Assembly (NCBI RefSeq): GCF_910592395.1
Contig: NC_088324.1
Coordinates: 12,364,953 to 12,428,952 of the forward strand
Direction: 5' to 3'
From: Lineus longissimus
Taxonomy: Eukaryota > Nemertea > Pilidiophora > Heteronemertea > Lineidae
Length of the DNA: 64,000 nt
The translations under genes and the position numbers were made by a program. Positions 47,373-58,600 of the stretch are shown piece by piece. Position 1 is the first letter of the stretch. Every line of letters starts with the position of its first letter. A model generated the notes under the pieces. The model was not told the origin of the DNA, searched no databases, and saw only the letters and a program-made list of their open reading frames with translations.

Positions 47373-49649
47373 ATGTCTGACTTTGAAGAACCCGAAAGCC
47401 CGATAGGCAGTGTTGAAGACGTTCCTGCAGCTCTATCAAATGAAGAACAACCGGCTGTCGCCGCAGAGAAGCCTGACGAATTCTTGCAGCCGACAAGCGA
47501 GTACGACACTGTACCCGCGGCCGCTGCAAAGGGATCACCGCCAACCGATTCTGCCGCGGACGCCGACACAAAGTCGGAAGCGGAAAGCAAAGAAGATGTC
47601 CCCGTCGTTTCCCCGACTCCTCCCGGCGCTGCTGCGAAAGACACTGCAGAGTTGAAAGCGAGAGACGAATGTGATGTCCTAAGCGGAGCTGGACCAACCG
47701 ACACTTCTACCGACGCCAGCAAGGAACCAGAAACGAGGAGTAGAGATGAAGATTACACAAGCATTTCGACAGGACGAAAGATTGCTGACATCGAGTTTGA
47801 GACACCAATGATGGCGGACAGGTTCACAGAGTTATCTTCCGCACGAAAGATTATTTATGGCAAGGATGACCTCGGATCCACAGACGAACCATGGACCTCA
47901 CAAACGAAGACCTGGAGTTCTCATAGCAAAGACGAAGAGCCTGAAACAGAGAAAACCATGTTCTGTGACGTCTTTCGTTGCGACGACTGCACTCTGCACA
48001 AGAACAAGCAAGACTCCGACAGCCTCCCTTTATCTTTAGCAAGTGAGGAACCGCGTGATGGAGAGATGTCGCCATGTTCTGTCTGCCAGAAACCAGGATG
48101 TGGGGTCTGTACTGTTTTTAAAGAGGTCAACCGATGGTCTGGAACGATTGGGCCCGATTACGGGCAGCGAAGCCGCCGGGTGAAGTTTGGAGACTATGGA
48201 CACGAAACCGAGTCTACCTCGTCATCGTATCGTACCGGAGGATGGTCAGGGTCTGGGGGTTACAGAAGTAGCAGCAGACGAGGATACACGATCGAAACAG
48301 TTGAAACAACGACATCTTCCAACTGGAGCGAAACCCAAACCAGTGCTTCCGAAAAGGACCAGACGTCAGCCTACCCCGATGCGATCCAAGATTCGACATA
48401 TAAATCATCCAGCTATACAACAGAATCTACCCCTCCAGCGAAATCTTACTCCGGAGATGACTGGTCTACGAGTCGTACTAGAGAGACTGATTTCCGGGAG
48501 GGGCCGCGGTATGAGGAAGACTTTACAACATCTAGGACTGGCATCACCAGGTCAAGCGCTCAGAGAACAAGCAAGCCATACGTTTCAGAGCCGTACGTCG
48601 GACACGTTGGTCCGGAACGGTACGACTTGCCGTTTTCCGCAGTTACAAGACCTTATGCCTCGTATTCAGGCTCTCCACTGATTCCGAGCAGGGCTGCGAC
48701 AACAGCGTTTTATGAACCACCAACACGAAGAGTAGGACAACCCCTGGGGTACGAAACAGCCACGCCCAGCTGTCCTGTCTGTGAAGACCACGACAACCAC
48801 ATGAAGCAGCGCTGCGAGATATGTCACATCCCAGGTTGTCGTTACGAAAGTACCTCGCCGGGGCTACACCCAGTCGTGTCGACATCATGTTCACGTCCAC
48901 TCTGGCCTTCATTGGTCAGCCCGACTTACGAATCGTCCAGACCTACCCACATAGATCTCGACTCATTGCTGAAGCAGCATCACTGCAGGATCTGTCACAT
49001 ACCAGGGTGCCGGTACGAAAGTTCCAAGATCGATTTGGCAGGGCTAGGAGCCATCGGGCCAGCCGCTTCACACCCCGTCGGCCAGTATTCGCTCACTCCA
49101 GAATCAATAATGCTTAAATATGCGGAGAAAACACCAATATGTGGGATATGTGAACCCGAATTGATGAGGCATTGCAAGATATGCCACCTGCCAGAATGCC
49201 GCTACGAATGCTCAAAGACCGATTTGGCAGGGCTAGCAGCCATTCGCACCGGGGATACCTCTTCGGTCTTAAGGTCTGAAGTAACTTACCCAAGTTTGAC
49301 GCCGTCCAAATACGGAAGCGCAGCGTGGCCACCAACGACAGGAACCGGTAGGCCTATCAAACAATTTGGAACCCCTACATACGAATTCAACAAGCCGCAC
49401 AACTCACCAACGGCAATGCCAAGTCAGTCGCTGTCCAAATCGGACCAGGATTTCAGACCTTCAGCAGATGAAATAAAGTCACAATCATACGTATCCACCG
49501 CGACAAAACCACTGAGGACAACATCGTTCAGAGATGATTTTGAGGACACAAATGACACTGCTCCCGAATACAATAAAAAGTACCACGCGTTCAGTGCGCG
49601 GTATTACGGACTTACCGCTGGGGATTCTGCCGCCGAACTAGAGGCCTAG
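47373..49649 (+). CDS. Unrecognised 758-aa protein with C-x-I-C-H-x-P-x-C-R-Y-E modules
   Basis: The coding exon follows an acceptor (ctttcatttcag) 19 bp before the ATG, so a 5' UTR exon probably lies upstream. The N-terminal ~170 residues are acidic and Ala/Pro/Glu-rich, and the middle is Ser/Thr/Tyr-rich and likely disordered. The C-terminal half has three copies of a Cys/His motif starting at C481 (CEICHIPGCRYES), C538 (CRICHIPGCRYESS) and C601 (CKICHLPECRYECS). The last two are followed by KxDLAGLxAI. Degenerate relatives are CSVCQKPGCGVC, CPVCEDHD and CGICEPEL. The C-x2-C-H-x3-C spacing could bind a metal, but no known zinc-finger family fits. No signal peptide or TM segment. Function unknown; cytoskeletal or structural roles are only a guess from composition. 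Confidence 0.88.
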   Translation: MSDFEEPESPIGSVEDVPAALSNEEQPAVAAEKPDEFLQPTSEYDTVPAAAAKGSPPTDSAADADTKSEAESKEDVPVVSPTPPGAAAKDTAELKARDECDVLSGAGPTDTSTDASKEPETRSRDEDYTSISTGRKIADIEFETPMMADRFTELSSARKIIYGKDDLGSTDEPWTSQTKTWSSHSKDEEPETEKTMFCDVFRCDDCTLHKNKQDSDSLPLSLASEEPRDGEMSPCSVCQKPGCGVCTVFKEVNRWSGTIGPDYGQRSRRVKFGDYGHETESTSSSYRTGGWSGSGGYRSSSRRGYTIETVETTTSSNWSETQTSASEKDQTSAYPDAIQDSTYKSSSYTTESTPPAKSYSGDDWSTSRTRETDFREGPRYEEDFTTSRTGITRSSAQRTSKPYVSEPYVGHVGPERYDLPFSAVTRPYASYSGSPLIPSRAATTAFYEPPTRRVGQPLGYETATPSCPVCEDHDNHMKQRCEICHIPGCRYESTSPGLHPVVSTSCSRPLWPSLVSPTYESSRPTHIDLDSLLKQHHCRICHIPGCRYESSKIDLAGLGAIGPAASHPVGQYSLTPESIMLKYAEKTPICGICEPELMRHCKICHLPECRYECSKTDLAGLAAIRTGDTSSVLRSEVTYPSLTPSKYGSAAWPPTTGTGRPIKQFGTPTYEFNKPHNSPTAMPSQSLSKSDQDFRPSADEIKSQSYVSTATKPLRTTSFRDDFEDTNDTAPEYNKKYHAFSARYYGLTAGDSAAELEA

Positions 49650-49652
49650 TGA

Positions 49653-51110
49653 ACTATAGCAGCAACACCAACTCTGTTGGCATCGCTTTTAAAAGTTGAA
49701 ACGTCCTATACACAAGACTCTTAAATAGTATCCAAGCGTCGGCAACACAATTTTATGTGGGTGCGTCGTCTTTGTCTGATTGTGACTTTGTCTCTTGCGC
49801 CCGTTCAAACTTCACTTGCCCAAAGCGTCTGTCCATATCAAACTGATTGTGACATTGTCTCTTGCACTAATCCGAAAAACGGACAAAGACAATGTATGTA
49901 CCGCAGCCACTCGGAGAACATCAACATCAGTGGGTTTTGTAGCGGATTATCATTTGACACTGGTGCATAGCTGGACTCTTTACAGACTAACTGAGATATC
50001 GAAGTTCCATTTTCGAGGGAACATTCATCAAGTGATATTAGTACATGTACTGTCATCTGATTGGTTGTGACATGGTCTCTACAGCTAGGGAGACATACAA
50101 GACATATGCCTTCCCAAACCAAATAATTGCTTGATGTGAATTTAAACAGTTTTTGTAAATCGTCGCTGATAAATGATCGAGATATCAATTGCAAGAACAG
50201 CTACTGTCATCAGCTTGGTTGTGACAGTGTCTAGGACGAGTGAAGACGGCTGGTAACTATACTATTCAGATCTTGGACATTGTAGCAGCTACTGTGATAT
50301 TAGAGCTTACATATCAAATCTAGATTTTAGAACGCAGCAGGTATAGTTGAGTTGGATTAGCATTTCATTGTGTAATGTGCATGCCTACTAGGCTCGCCAG
50401 GAGACAACGTGCATGCTCTGGTAACTTGATATATATGTCAAGAACAGAAACATGTCGCCGAAAAGTCGCAGCAGCTCCTGGTGGGTATACTAGTACCTGT
50501 ATGTTTTCGAAATTCTATTCTTTATGGTTTTGTTTATTTCGAGAACTTATTTTCTTATACAAAAAAAATTCCGATATCTGTTATGCACATTTATTTACAA
50601 GGTTTGACTTTGTTCGTTGCGATTCTGCTGTACATTAGGCAGGTTTCGAACTCCGCTCGAACTTTCTCATTTGGAGGAATTTGTGAAGAGGGAGTCCTGT
50701 CCCACCGACCACGTTCTAAATTTACATATGTTACATCAGTATCTTTCGCTTACACATTCTTACACCAGTTAAATGCATCAAATATATTTACATTTGTGCG
50801 TTTGATACGAAGCATCTACAATTTACTGAACATGATCAATGCCATTTACAGTCATATTTTTTTATATCACCTCGAAGGTGGTCGTCCTGAGTTGTCTAAT
50901 CAAGACCGCTCGGTTACACCGCAAATGCAAAACAAAACCCAAAAACCTACAATGAGGTATTACTTTCTATTCTAAAAGAACTTAAAGTGAACATTTGCCC
51001 TCAAATTAAAACCTAGCGGTCCTTGGTTGTGACACCAAGGTTGTTGGTTCTTGGTTGTCGGTCTCAGGTTGTCGGTCATTGGTTGTGACACCAAGGACCA
51101 CACGATCAAA
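49653..51110. repeat. 3' flank with repeated GRTTGTGAC-NNN-GTCTC cores
   Basis: No gene. The core recurs at about 49778 and 49845 (gattgtgac.ttgtctcttgc), 50063 and 50217 (ggttgtgaca.tgtct, both preceded by 'actgtcatc'), and in variant form near 51023 and 51080, where 'ccttggttgtgacaccaagg' is itself a small inverted repeat. Part of this is probably the 3' UTR of the gene ending at 49649. Confidence 0.5.
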
Positions 51111-51711
51111 ACGAAACAAAACTTTCCATTACTGTCACTATCAATGGTGATATCTATCCTATTACCGAGGTCTCTTTAGAATACCTTTATCAACTCATAA
51201 ATCTTTTTACAGTTCATTTGACCGTCTTTTTAAACTCAAAGACAAGCAAGTCAATAGATTTCCTGATTGCTTGTCTTCGTCCGTCGTTTCCTCAAGTCCG
51301 TACCGAAAGCAGGCAAATTCACCTTAAAACACCTTGCATGAGCCTCCATAATTTGACATTATTTTGCTTTCAGACTAATGTACCTTACGCCGGAGAAAAA
51401 CATGTCTCTGAAGAATACGGTTGTGAAATGTTTCTGTATTCTGTATCGAGAATTCATATGCATTGCTTTAAAACGTTCTATCCAAGTCCAAGATGAGGTG
51501 TACACTCATCCGCAGTGGTTCACCTCTGAAAGCAAACACTGGGTGTACAGCAGAAGACACATGTACTCGCGGGAGTGAAGCCGGGCGATTCCATGACATT
51601 TTCTGCGTTTGTGATTGATCGCTTTCTTCAAACGTTGGCATGGTTACAGAGGGAGTTGCACTCTTCTCTTACGTATTCTCCGTTACGGAAACCCGTGTTT
51701 ACTCTCTTGTT
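51111..51711. other. Intergenic or 3' UTR, nothing recognised
   Basis: This is the downstream flank of the minus-strand secreted-protein gene. Only short ORFs are present. Confidence 0.35.
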
Positions 51712-52058
51712 TTAAACCATTGCTGAATGACCCTGACGCCGTCTTGCGGGAAGATGCAATCGAAGCGAAAACCTATTCCGGCGCGCGGGACGATGATGGT
51801 GATGAAAGTTCCGTTGCCTCGGAAAATTCGGAGCATTAGGGACTCTCTTTACCGTGTTTAACGAAGACCTCTCCTTCCCAGAATAAACTGCATCTACTGG
51901 CGGGATAGACTTGATGTCAGACGGGCCTCGTCCTGCTTTCTTTTGGGCACGAACGAGAGCTGCGGAGATTTGCTTCAAGAAGCTGCGGTGTCGGGAGATT
52001 CTGGTCTCGCGCGTTTGATGACCGTCATGATGGTGTTGCCGTCTGCGGGCACTTTCAA
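51712..52058 (-). CDS. Secreted protein exon 2
   Basis: Open from the acceptor to TAA (complement of 51712-51714). 114 codons after the split Val. His/Arg-rich, with the helix-like segment near its start and the HHHH and RRR clusters near its end. Confidence 0.55.
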
Positions 52059-53910
52059 CTACAATGATAAAGGGAGACAAATATAAAAACAAAACCTTAG
52101 AGTCATTTCGTTCATCATTTCTATGCAAAAGTAAAACCATTGCCATGTTTTGCTTTACCAAAAAGGCAATAGAACGGTTTAGTCAAAGTTTTTTAGCGCA
52201 AAAACCCAGACAAGTTCAATATCTCTTCAGCTGTGACCCAAGGTCCAAGGTTTTTAAATGCTGAATGTCAACTTCTATTAGTCATTTGTGTTTGAGGTCC
52301 CTGGAATGAGACTTTGATTTTGTTTTGAGGACTTTTCACAAGATATTATAATCAATTAAAGGAACTGTTCGTAACACTCAGCTTTGGCCTCTTCATAACT
52401 AAGACTTTATTTTGGGGTAACTTTCACCCGTCGCGTTTCCGCGCCCTATCACCCACGTTCTCCATACATGTTTGCTTCTTATTACTCATTCAATGGCTTA
52501 AAGTTCTGGCGCCTGGCGATGGCGGCTACACAGACAGTCTTCACAATATTTATTGTTGTGAATATCAAGATCGATGTTTCGAAAATGTCCCCCTTTACAA
52601 GAAATGTGCCACCATCTTCTTGGAAAGCCATTGGAAGCACAGATTTAATCTTTGTTGACACAGGTCAGTACCCAAAATTGGCAAGATTCAACACTTTTAA
52701 TATGGTGCGATGGCAATAATCTATAAACTGAATTGATTTATTGGTATATATCTACAAACTGTACAGATTTATGGTGATGGTCTGATCTTATGATCTCTCC
52801 CTTAAGGTCATCTTGATATGTCCTCCTGCGCATATTAAATGTAATGACCTGCTAAGATGATCTAACTATATTAATGATATTTATCAGAGTGACATTGACA
52901 AATTTATATTTGAATTGCCTAGTTTTTAAATATCACTGCACTTCAAAACAGTAAAAGTTGGCCCACGCCCAAGTAGGCAATGGGCAAGGGTCAGGGGATC
53001 TTTCAAATTCAGAAGAACAATAGGTCTAGATGTCAATATTTTGAGATGAAGTAAACCAAACCGCACTCAACTTTGGCAGTGTTTTGACTATGTTTTGATT
53101 ACTAAGATAAATGTGTTAAGCAAGAAACTTGTGATATGGCAACCTCTTCAAAAGTCTTTTTTCTTCTTCTTTTCTGCTCGATTGTGAGCATAGTGAGAGG
53201 CATTTTTCATACCATCCTTGACCAAGGCCTTTTAGATTATAAAACTTGCCCCTCCCCCTTCCCAGACGACGTCTAAGACGAACCGAAACACAAATTAAAG
53301 GGCACTTTCGTTTCGAAAGCAGAGTACATGTAATACTCGTTAGCGCAACGACCATTGAAACGGGGATTTTTACTTCCCTGCTTGCAGTGAAGGAGGCTCC
53401 ACACGGACGAGGAAAGCGATGGCATGACTGTCTCGCAGTTTGTGCCGAATTCTCTCGAAATACCTGGATATTGTCCAGGCAGACATGTGAACTGGAACCT
53501 GAGAGAAGTGACTGTTGAACAGGGCTCAATGGACTTCAGTAACACAATTCCCAATATTTCTCAGTCTCAAATTACTCCTAAGGGTTGGAGTGGAGTGATA
53601 TTTTGTATGTGACCTTAGAGGTCCGATTCACCCACTTGAGAGTTTCCCACTGCGGCTATTAAAACTACTAGTATATGTTCGGCCTATAGGCAGTTATATT
53701 TGGGAACGCTGAAATCGGGACGAAATAGTCAAATGCCTCACCTAATGCGCTCAGATCTGGAATCCTCCGCTCCGTCGCTCTGCCCTCAACTTCCCCGTCA
53801 TCAGATCCCGAGCTTCGCTGCGTCAACATCTCTCTCCGGGGAGAGGCATTACAGAGCTCCTGCCAAATGACTATCAGCAGGAAGCAACAGAAAAGTGGCG
53901 ACAGCTTCAT
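51712..53910 (-). CDS. Small basic secreted protein, possible peptide precursor (171 aa, 2 exons)
   Basis: Exon 1 (53742-53910) begins MKLSPLFCCFLLIVIWQELC, a clear signal peptide with likely cleavage near CNAS-P. It ends SAL plus G before gtgagg. Exon 2 (51712-52058) follows a 'cattgtag' acceptor and continues in phase with VESARRRQHHHDGHQ, ending ...RRRQGHSAMV and TAA. The mature part is very Arg/His-rich and has many di- and tribasic sites (ARRR, QKK, VKR, ARR). There is a possible amphipathic helix, RSFLKQISAALVRAQKKAGR, with a Gly after KKA. This resembles a neuropeptide or hormone precursor, or a basic antimicrobial-type secreted protein, but no family is recognised. The join rests on two splice sites and phase only; a further exon in the 1.7-kb intron is possible. 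Confidence 0.6.
52059..53741 (-). other. Intron of the secreted-protein gene
   Basis: 1683 bp. It contains ORFs on both strands (for example 52468-52719 + and 53116-53529 -) with no recognised family. Confidence 0.5.
53742..53910 (-). CDS. Secreted protein exon 1 (signal peptide)
   Basis: 56 codons plus G. A hydrophobic core LFCCFLLIVIW is followed by an acidic/basic propeptide-like stretch (RRE, GSDDGEVEG, ERR). Donor TTAG|gtgagg. Confidence 0.65.
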
Positions 53911-54703
53911 GTTTACTAGGTCCTCAGTTCCTTATCAAAATACAAAAACAATAACAAAATGCGTTTTTGCATTTAAGTTGTGTCCGGGGTTTCTTTGGAT
54001 TATTGAGGTGTTTTTTCTCTCGAATAGGTAAGAACTGTTCCGCAGGCTATCCTCAAATCCACATATTTGCGAAATCGGTCGATGAAAAAGCTATTTGGGA
54101 CTTCTTCTATTTGAATCCGATGAAATTCAGTCACGAAAATTGATTTCTACAACGTAAATGCGCGTGGTTGCCGGGCCGTTCTCCTTTTAATACTTTTATA
54201 GGACACACAGTCGTCTGCTTGCGTCAAAACTCTGACCTACGCGCGCACGTTCCGAGTTCCACTCAGCAAAAGTAAACAATAATTGCTCATACGATTGTCC
54301 ACTGACTACAAATATATTGACTTAATTGTCATTTGTAATGAATTACGATATGATATCACCCTGTTTTGATATTCTTCTGAATCAAAACGACAAACACAAC
54401 TCCTTTTCAACTCGACCCTTCGGGGACAATCTCAGAAGTCTACCCGCGGTGTTTGGTCCAATTCTGCCGAATCTCGTCCCAATATTGGACTCTTTCCAGG
54501 TCAAAACGGAACGTGCAAGAATATGGAATATAATCAATGTTCCTCGAGGCAATTTGCGAAGTCTCGCCTATATTGTAGAATCAAGAAAAGAGTCCTTAAT
54601 GGCCTATACTCGCGGACATATTTAATATACGGGCTCATTACTTGGCATGGCCTTATTTGAGGAAGTGGCATTCATGCACTGAAACCTGAAACCTGAAACC
54701 CTA

Positions 54704-54721
54704 GGGGGGGGGGGGGGGGGG
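54704..54721. repeat. 18-bp poly-G tract
   Basis: Uninterrupted G run, preceded by three copies of 'gaaacc(ct)'. Confidence 0.95.
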
Positions 54722-55421
54722 CAGGATGAATTTGAGTAAGCGAGTGTTTCAGGTGATTTGACTCTGCTCAACGTGTCAACTGTCACACGACTCTGAGTCA
54801 CGTGATTAGCAGCTTCATCGTACAATTACATAAGAAATGAGTCGGAAAGGAAACGACTCTTTTCAAGAAGAGTCAAAACTGACTCCTTGCTGGGTCAAAT
54901 GTCTCAGTTGCCAGGCAACTGTCTCTGTTGCTTGTTGAGACGAGTCGTTCAGCGGGTGCTTGGTCAAAAGGAAACGATTCACCGAATGAGAGTTGTTCTC
55001 GTTTCCTCGGGGCTCGTAGCCTAACATAGATTCAGTGAATCCCAGTTCTGCCTATTGATGACCATTATTCAATGACGAGAAGCGATTCTGTAAATAGGTC
55101 AGCGAAACTAATGTATAGTGTGTATGTCATATCATTTCATTTGTGATGAGATACGATATAAGAAAGTCTGCCAAGCGATTTTCAAGGAGGTGAACTAGAT
55201 TATTAAGAAAGACTCGTTGTGGTAAGTAAAAAAGAAAATCAAAACAGGGGTTGAATGATTATGTCCACAGATCGAAGGGTTTTCTACGTCTCAGACAGGC
55301 TCATAGGGAAAGGTTGGGTAGGCCATTGCTTTAAGGGCAGTCTATACATTAACCAGAGCACTCCCGTGCAACCAGACGACCCAAATTGTATAAATGAGGG
55401 TCCTGCCATTTCATGACGATC

Positions 55422-55440
55422 GGGGGGGGGGGGAGGGGGG
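55422..55440. repeat. Poly-G tract with one interruption
   Basis: 12 G, one A, 6 G. Confidence 0.95.
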
Positions 55441-55653
55441 CAGGGCAAAGCTTTAGCAAAAACAGTATACCTTTCGTCCATATCTTGTTGACAATCCCTC
55501 CCCATCTGGCGCCCAGATTCTAAATGATAGATGAAAAGCATTATAGAATTCAAGAATTATAGTGTAAATTGAATTAATGTGTCGGGAACAACGGAACACA
55601 ACATCCATATTCATGCAGAAGTTAACAAATGGTGTTTACTTGCAGGCCTCACC

Positions 55654-58600
55654 ATGGCAACAGCGCAAGCCTTTGAAGAGCTGTCACCCACAAGTCGACT
55701 GTGTCCGATGTGCCAGACAGAACAGCCCTTTATGAAAGCAGTGGGACCATGTAAGCATGAAGTTTGTCTATCATGTTTAGAAGCCAACATTGGCAGTCAC
55801 AATATCGCTGTGAATGCATTTTCCTGTCCACTATGTAATTGGACTTTTGATGCTGAACACATGAATGGAGGGGACAAATCCACTAGGGTCTCAGCCGAAG
55901 AGCGACTCAAGACCATAAAGGAGAAAGCCATAGATTCAAAAGAAGAGGGATGTACCATCAGGGTAGACCCTGACATAGAAGATGGTGCAGTTAGAGCAGA
56001 ATCACAATCAGGTGATGAAAAGAGACTAATTGTCTCCAATTCGATCAGGCTGAACGTAGAAGACAAAGAACTCAAGTCAGAAACAGACGAGGGTGAGGAA
56101 TCTACCATCAACCCAGAAACAGAGGATACTGAGGCAGGCAGCATCAGGGAAGAGACTATAACTCCAGATGTTGAGAACCCTCCCCCAAGGTTACAGCCCG
56201 AAACAGAAGATGACGGAGCCATCAAGGAAGAAGAATCAGAGGATGACAAGAAACCTATTCTGTCCGAGTCGGAGGCAGAGGAGAGTGAGGAATACATCAT
56301 CAACCCAGAAATGGAGGTTATTGAGGCAGACAACACCAGGGCAGAGACTTTAACACCAGATGTTAGTGAGGAACCTTCCATCAGGGAAGGGTCAGGAATA
56401 AAAGATGTTGAAGAAGCCATCGTCGCTCCAGAATCAGAAAAAGGAATAGATGATGAAGCTACAGAAGAGTCTGAAGCACAAGTTGGCAAGGACCCTACCA
56501 ACTGGGAAGAGTCAGAGGTAACTGATGGTGAAGAAGCCGTCGTCGCTCCAGAATCAGAAAAAGGAATAGGTGATGTAGCTACGGAAGAGTCTGAAGCACA
56601 AGTTGGCAATGACCCTACTAACTGGGAAGAGTCAGAGGTAACTGATGGTGAAGAAATCGTCGTCGCTCCAGAATCAGAAAAAGGAAAAGGTGAAGAAGTC
56701 ACGGAAGAGTCTGACGCACAAGTTGGCAAGGACCCTACCAACTGGGAAGAGTCAGAGGTAACTGATGGTGAAGAAGCCGTCGTCGCTCCAGAATCAGAAA
56801 AAGGAATAGGTGATGAAGCCACGGAAGAGTCTGAAGCACAAGTTGGCAAGGACCCTACCAACTGGGAAGAGTCAGAGGTAACTGATGGTGAAGAAATCGT
56901 CGTCGCTCCAGAATCAGAAAAAGGAATAGGTGATGTAGCTACGGAAGGGTCTGAAGCACAAGTTGGCAAGGACCCTACCAACTGGGAAGAGTCAGAGGTA
57001 ACTGATGGTGAAGAAACCGTCGTCGCTCCAGAATCAGAAAAAGGAAAAGGTGAAGAAGTCACGGCAGAGTCTGAAGCACAAGTTGGTGAGGAACCTACCA
57101 TAAAGGAAGGTTCAGAAATAAAAGATGGCGAGGAAGATGCGATCATTTCAGAATCAGAAAATCGTCGTGAAGCCAAATCAGAGCATGAAACACAAGTTGG
57201 CGAGGATCCTTACACCAGGGAAGGGTCAGAAATAAAGGACGGTAAGGAAGCTGTTTACAACCCGGAATTGGAAAGAGAAATATTTGCCGCGGTGGACCCT
57301 AAAACACAAGTTCGTGAGGATCCTACCATCAGGGAAGAGTCAGAGATAAATGATGGTGAGGAAGCCGTCGTCACCCAAGAAAGAGATATGTGTAGTGGAG
57401 CCACTGGGGAGAATGAGCTACAAGTTTGTGAGGACCCTCCTATTAGAGAGGCATTGGAGATGACGGATGGTGAAAAAGCCACAAACACCTTAGAATTGGT
57501 CGGTGGTGAAGCCATTGCAGAGTCTGAAGCACAAATTAGTGAGGACCTTAACATGAGGGAAGAGTCTCAGATAAGAAGTGTCGAGGACGCCATCATCGTC
57601 CCAAAATCAGAAATCATGCAAGATGTAGAACCAAAGGACAGTGAGGAACCTATCACCATGGCAGAGTCTGGAGCAAAGAACGGTGGGGATGATGTAGATA
57701 GCCGAGAAGCAGAAACCCTGGATGGCAAAGGGTCAGTGTCTAAAACTGACAAGGCAGCCATAGCTATGTCTGAAAATCTTAAAACCAAGGCCGATAAAGG
57801 CTCAAATAGGAAATATCATGATCAAATTAAAGCAACTGATATAGCAATGGAATGGAAGCTCTTGGATAAAAAACCTGCAAGTTGGCTTGAATCATTTACA
57901 TGTAACCTGCTGAAAATACTACAATCCGGTGTTGTCACATCGTCTCCAAGATCACCCGGAAGATCAACGATGAGAGCAGAGCATTTGTGTAAACTTCATT
58001 CAGCTGGACGCACCACTACTGAATCTAGTAGTTGTGTTGTGAAAACATCTGGTTTTGCGTTCGTCGATGCACCAGTACCCGAATCATTCAAATTCAGCAA
58101 CACAGAAATCAAATACCCATTTTATGCGACATCATCTTCCAACAAAGTCCTTTTGAAACCACCCACGTTTCTGAAGGAATTCCTGAATGTAGAATCCAAT
58201 GGAAATGCCGACCCGAAACAGATGAATGGGGAAACAGAAAACACCATCAGTGCAGAAGAAGAAAAGCAGGATAATGAGGAAGTCAAAGTCAGAGCAGAGA
58301 CGTTTAAGGAGGCCATTTGTACTGCATCTAAAACACAGGGGGTTATCATCAAGGCAGGATCAGATCCACAGGATGGTGAGAAACCAGAAGAGTCTGAAAC
58401 ACATGGTATCCAAGAATCAGACTTCGACGAAGAGGTGAAGAGACCAAGTGGTAAAGAAACCAATGTAAATGGACAATCAGATACACAGGTTGGTGAAAAA
58501 CCAAAAGAATCTGAAGCTCAGGATATCCAGGGCCAGGGCATAAATCCAGAGCCAAGCAGTCAAAATGGTGAGGAAGTCAACAATAGGGAAGTGTCAGAAA

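Larger units (their letters stand above)
53911..55653. promoter_or_regulatory. Divergent intergenic region upstream of the TRIM-like gene
   Basis: It separates the secreted-protein gene (-) from the TRIM-like gene (+). It has an 18-bp G run (54704-54721) and an interrupted G run (55422-55440). A cluster of GAGTC/GACTC sites lies at about 54770-54990 (e.g. gactctgagtcacgtg). The segment ending 55633-55645 (gtgtttacttgcag) is a splice acceptor just before the TRIM-like start, so a 5' UTR exon lies upstream. Confidence 0.45.

Noticed and set aside
51615-51839. Plus-strand 74-aa ORF
   Set aside because: It overlaps the minus-strand exon 2 of the secreted protein, which has an acceptor and phase match.
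53116-53529. Minus-strand 137-aa ORF in the intron of the secreted-protein gene
   Set aside because: No signal or splice sites, no family, and equally long ORFs on the other strand.
55797-57176. Minus-strand 459-codon Ser-rich ORF
   Set aside because: Antisense of the acidic repeat region of the TRIM-like gene. Glu codons on one strand read as Ser/Leu/Phe on the other.
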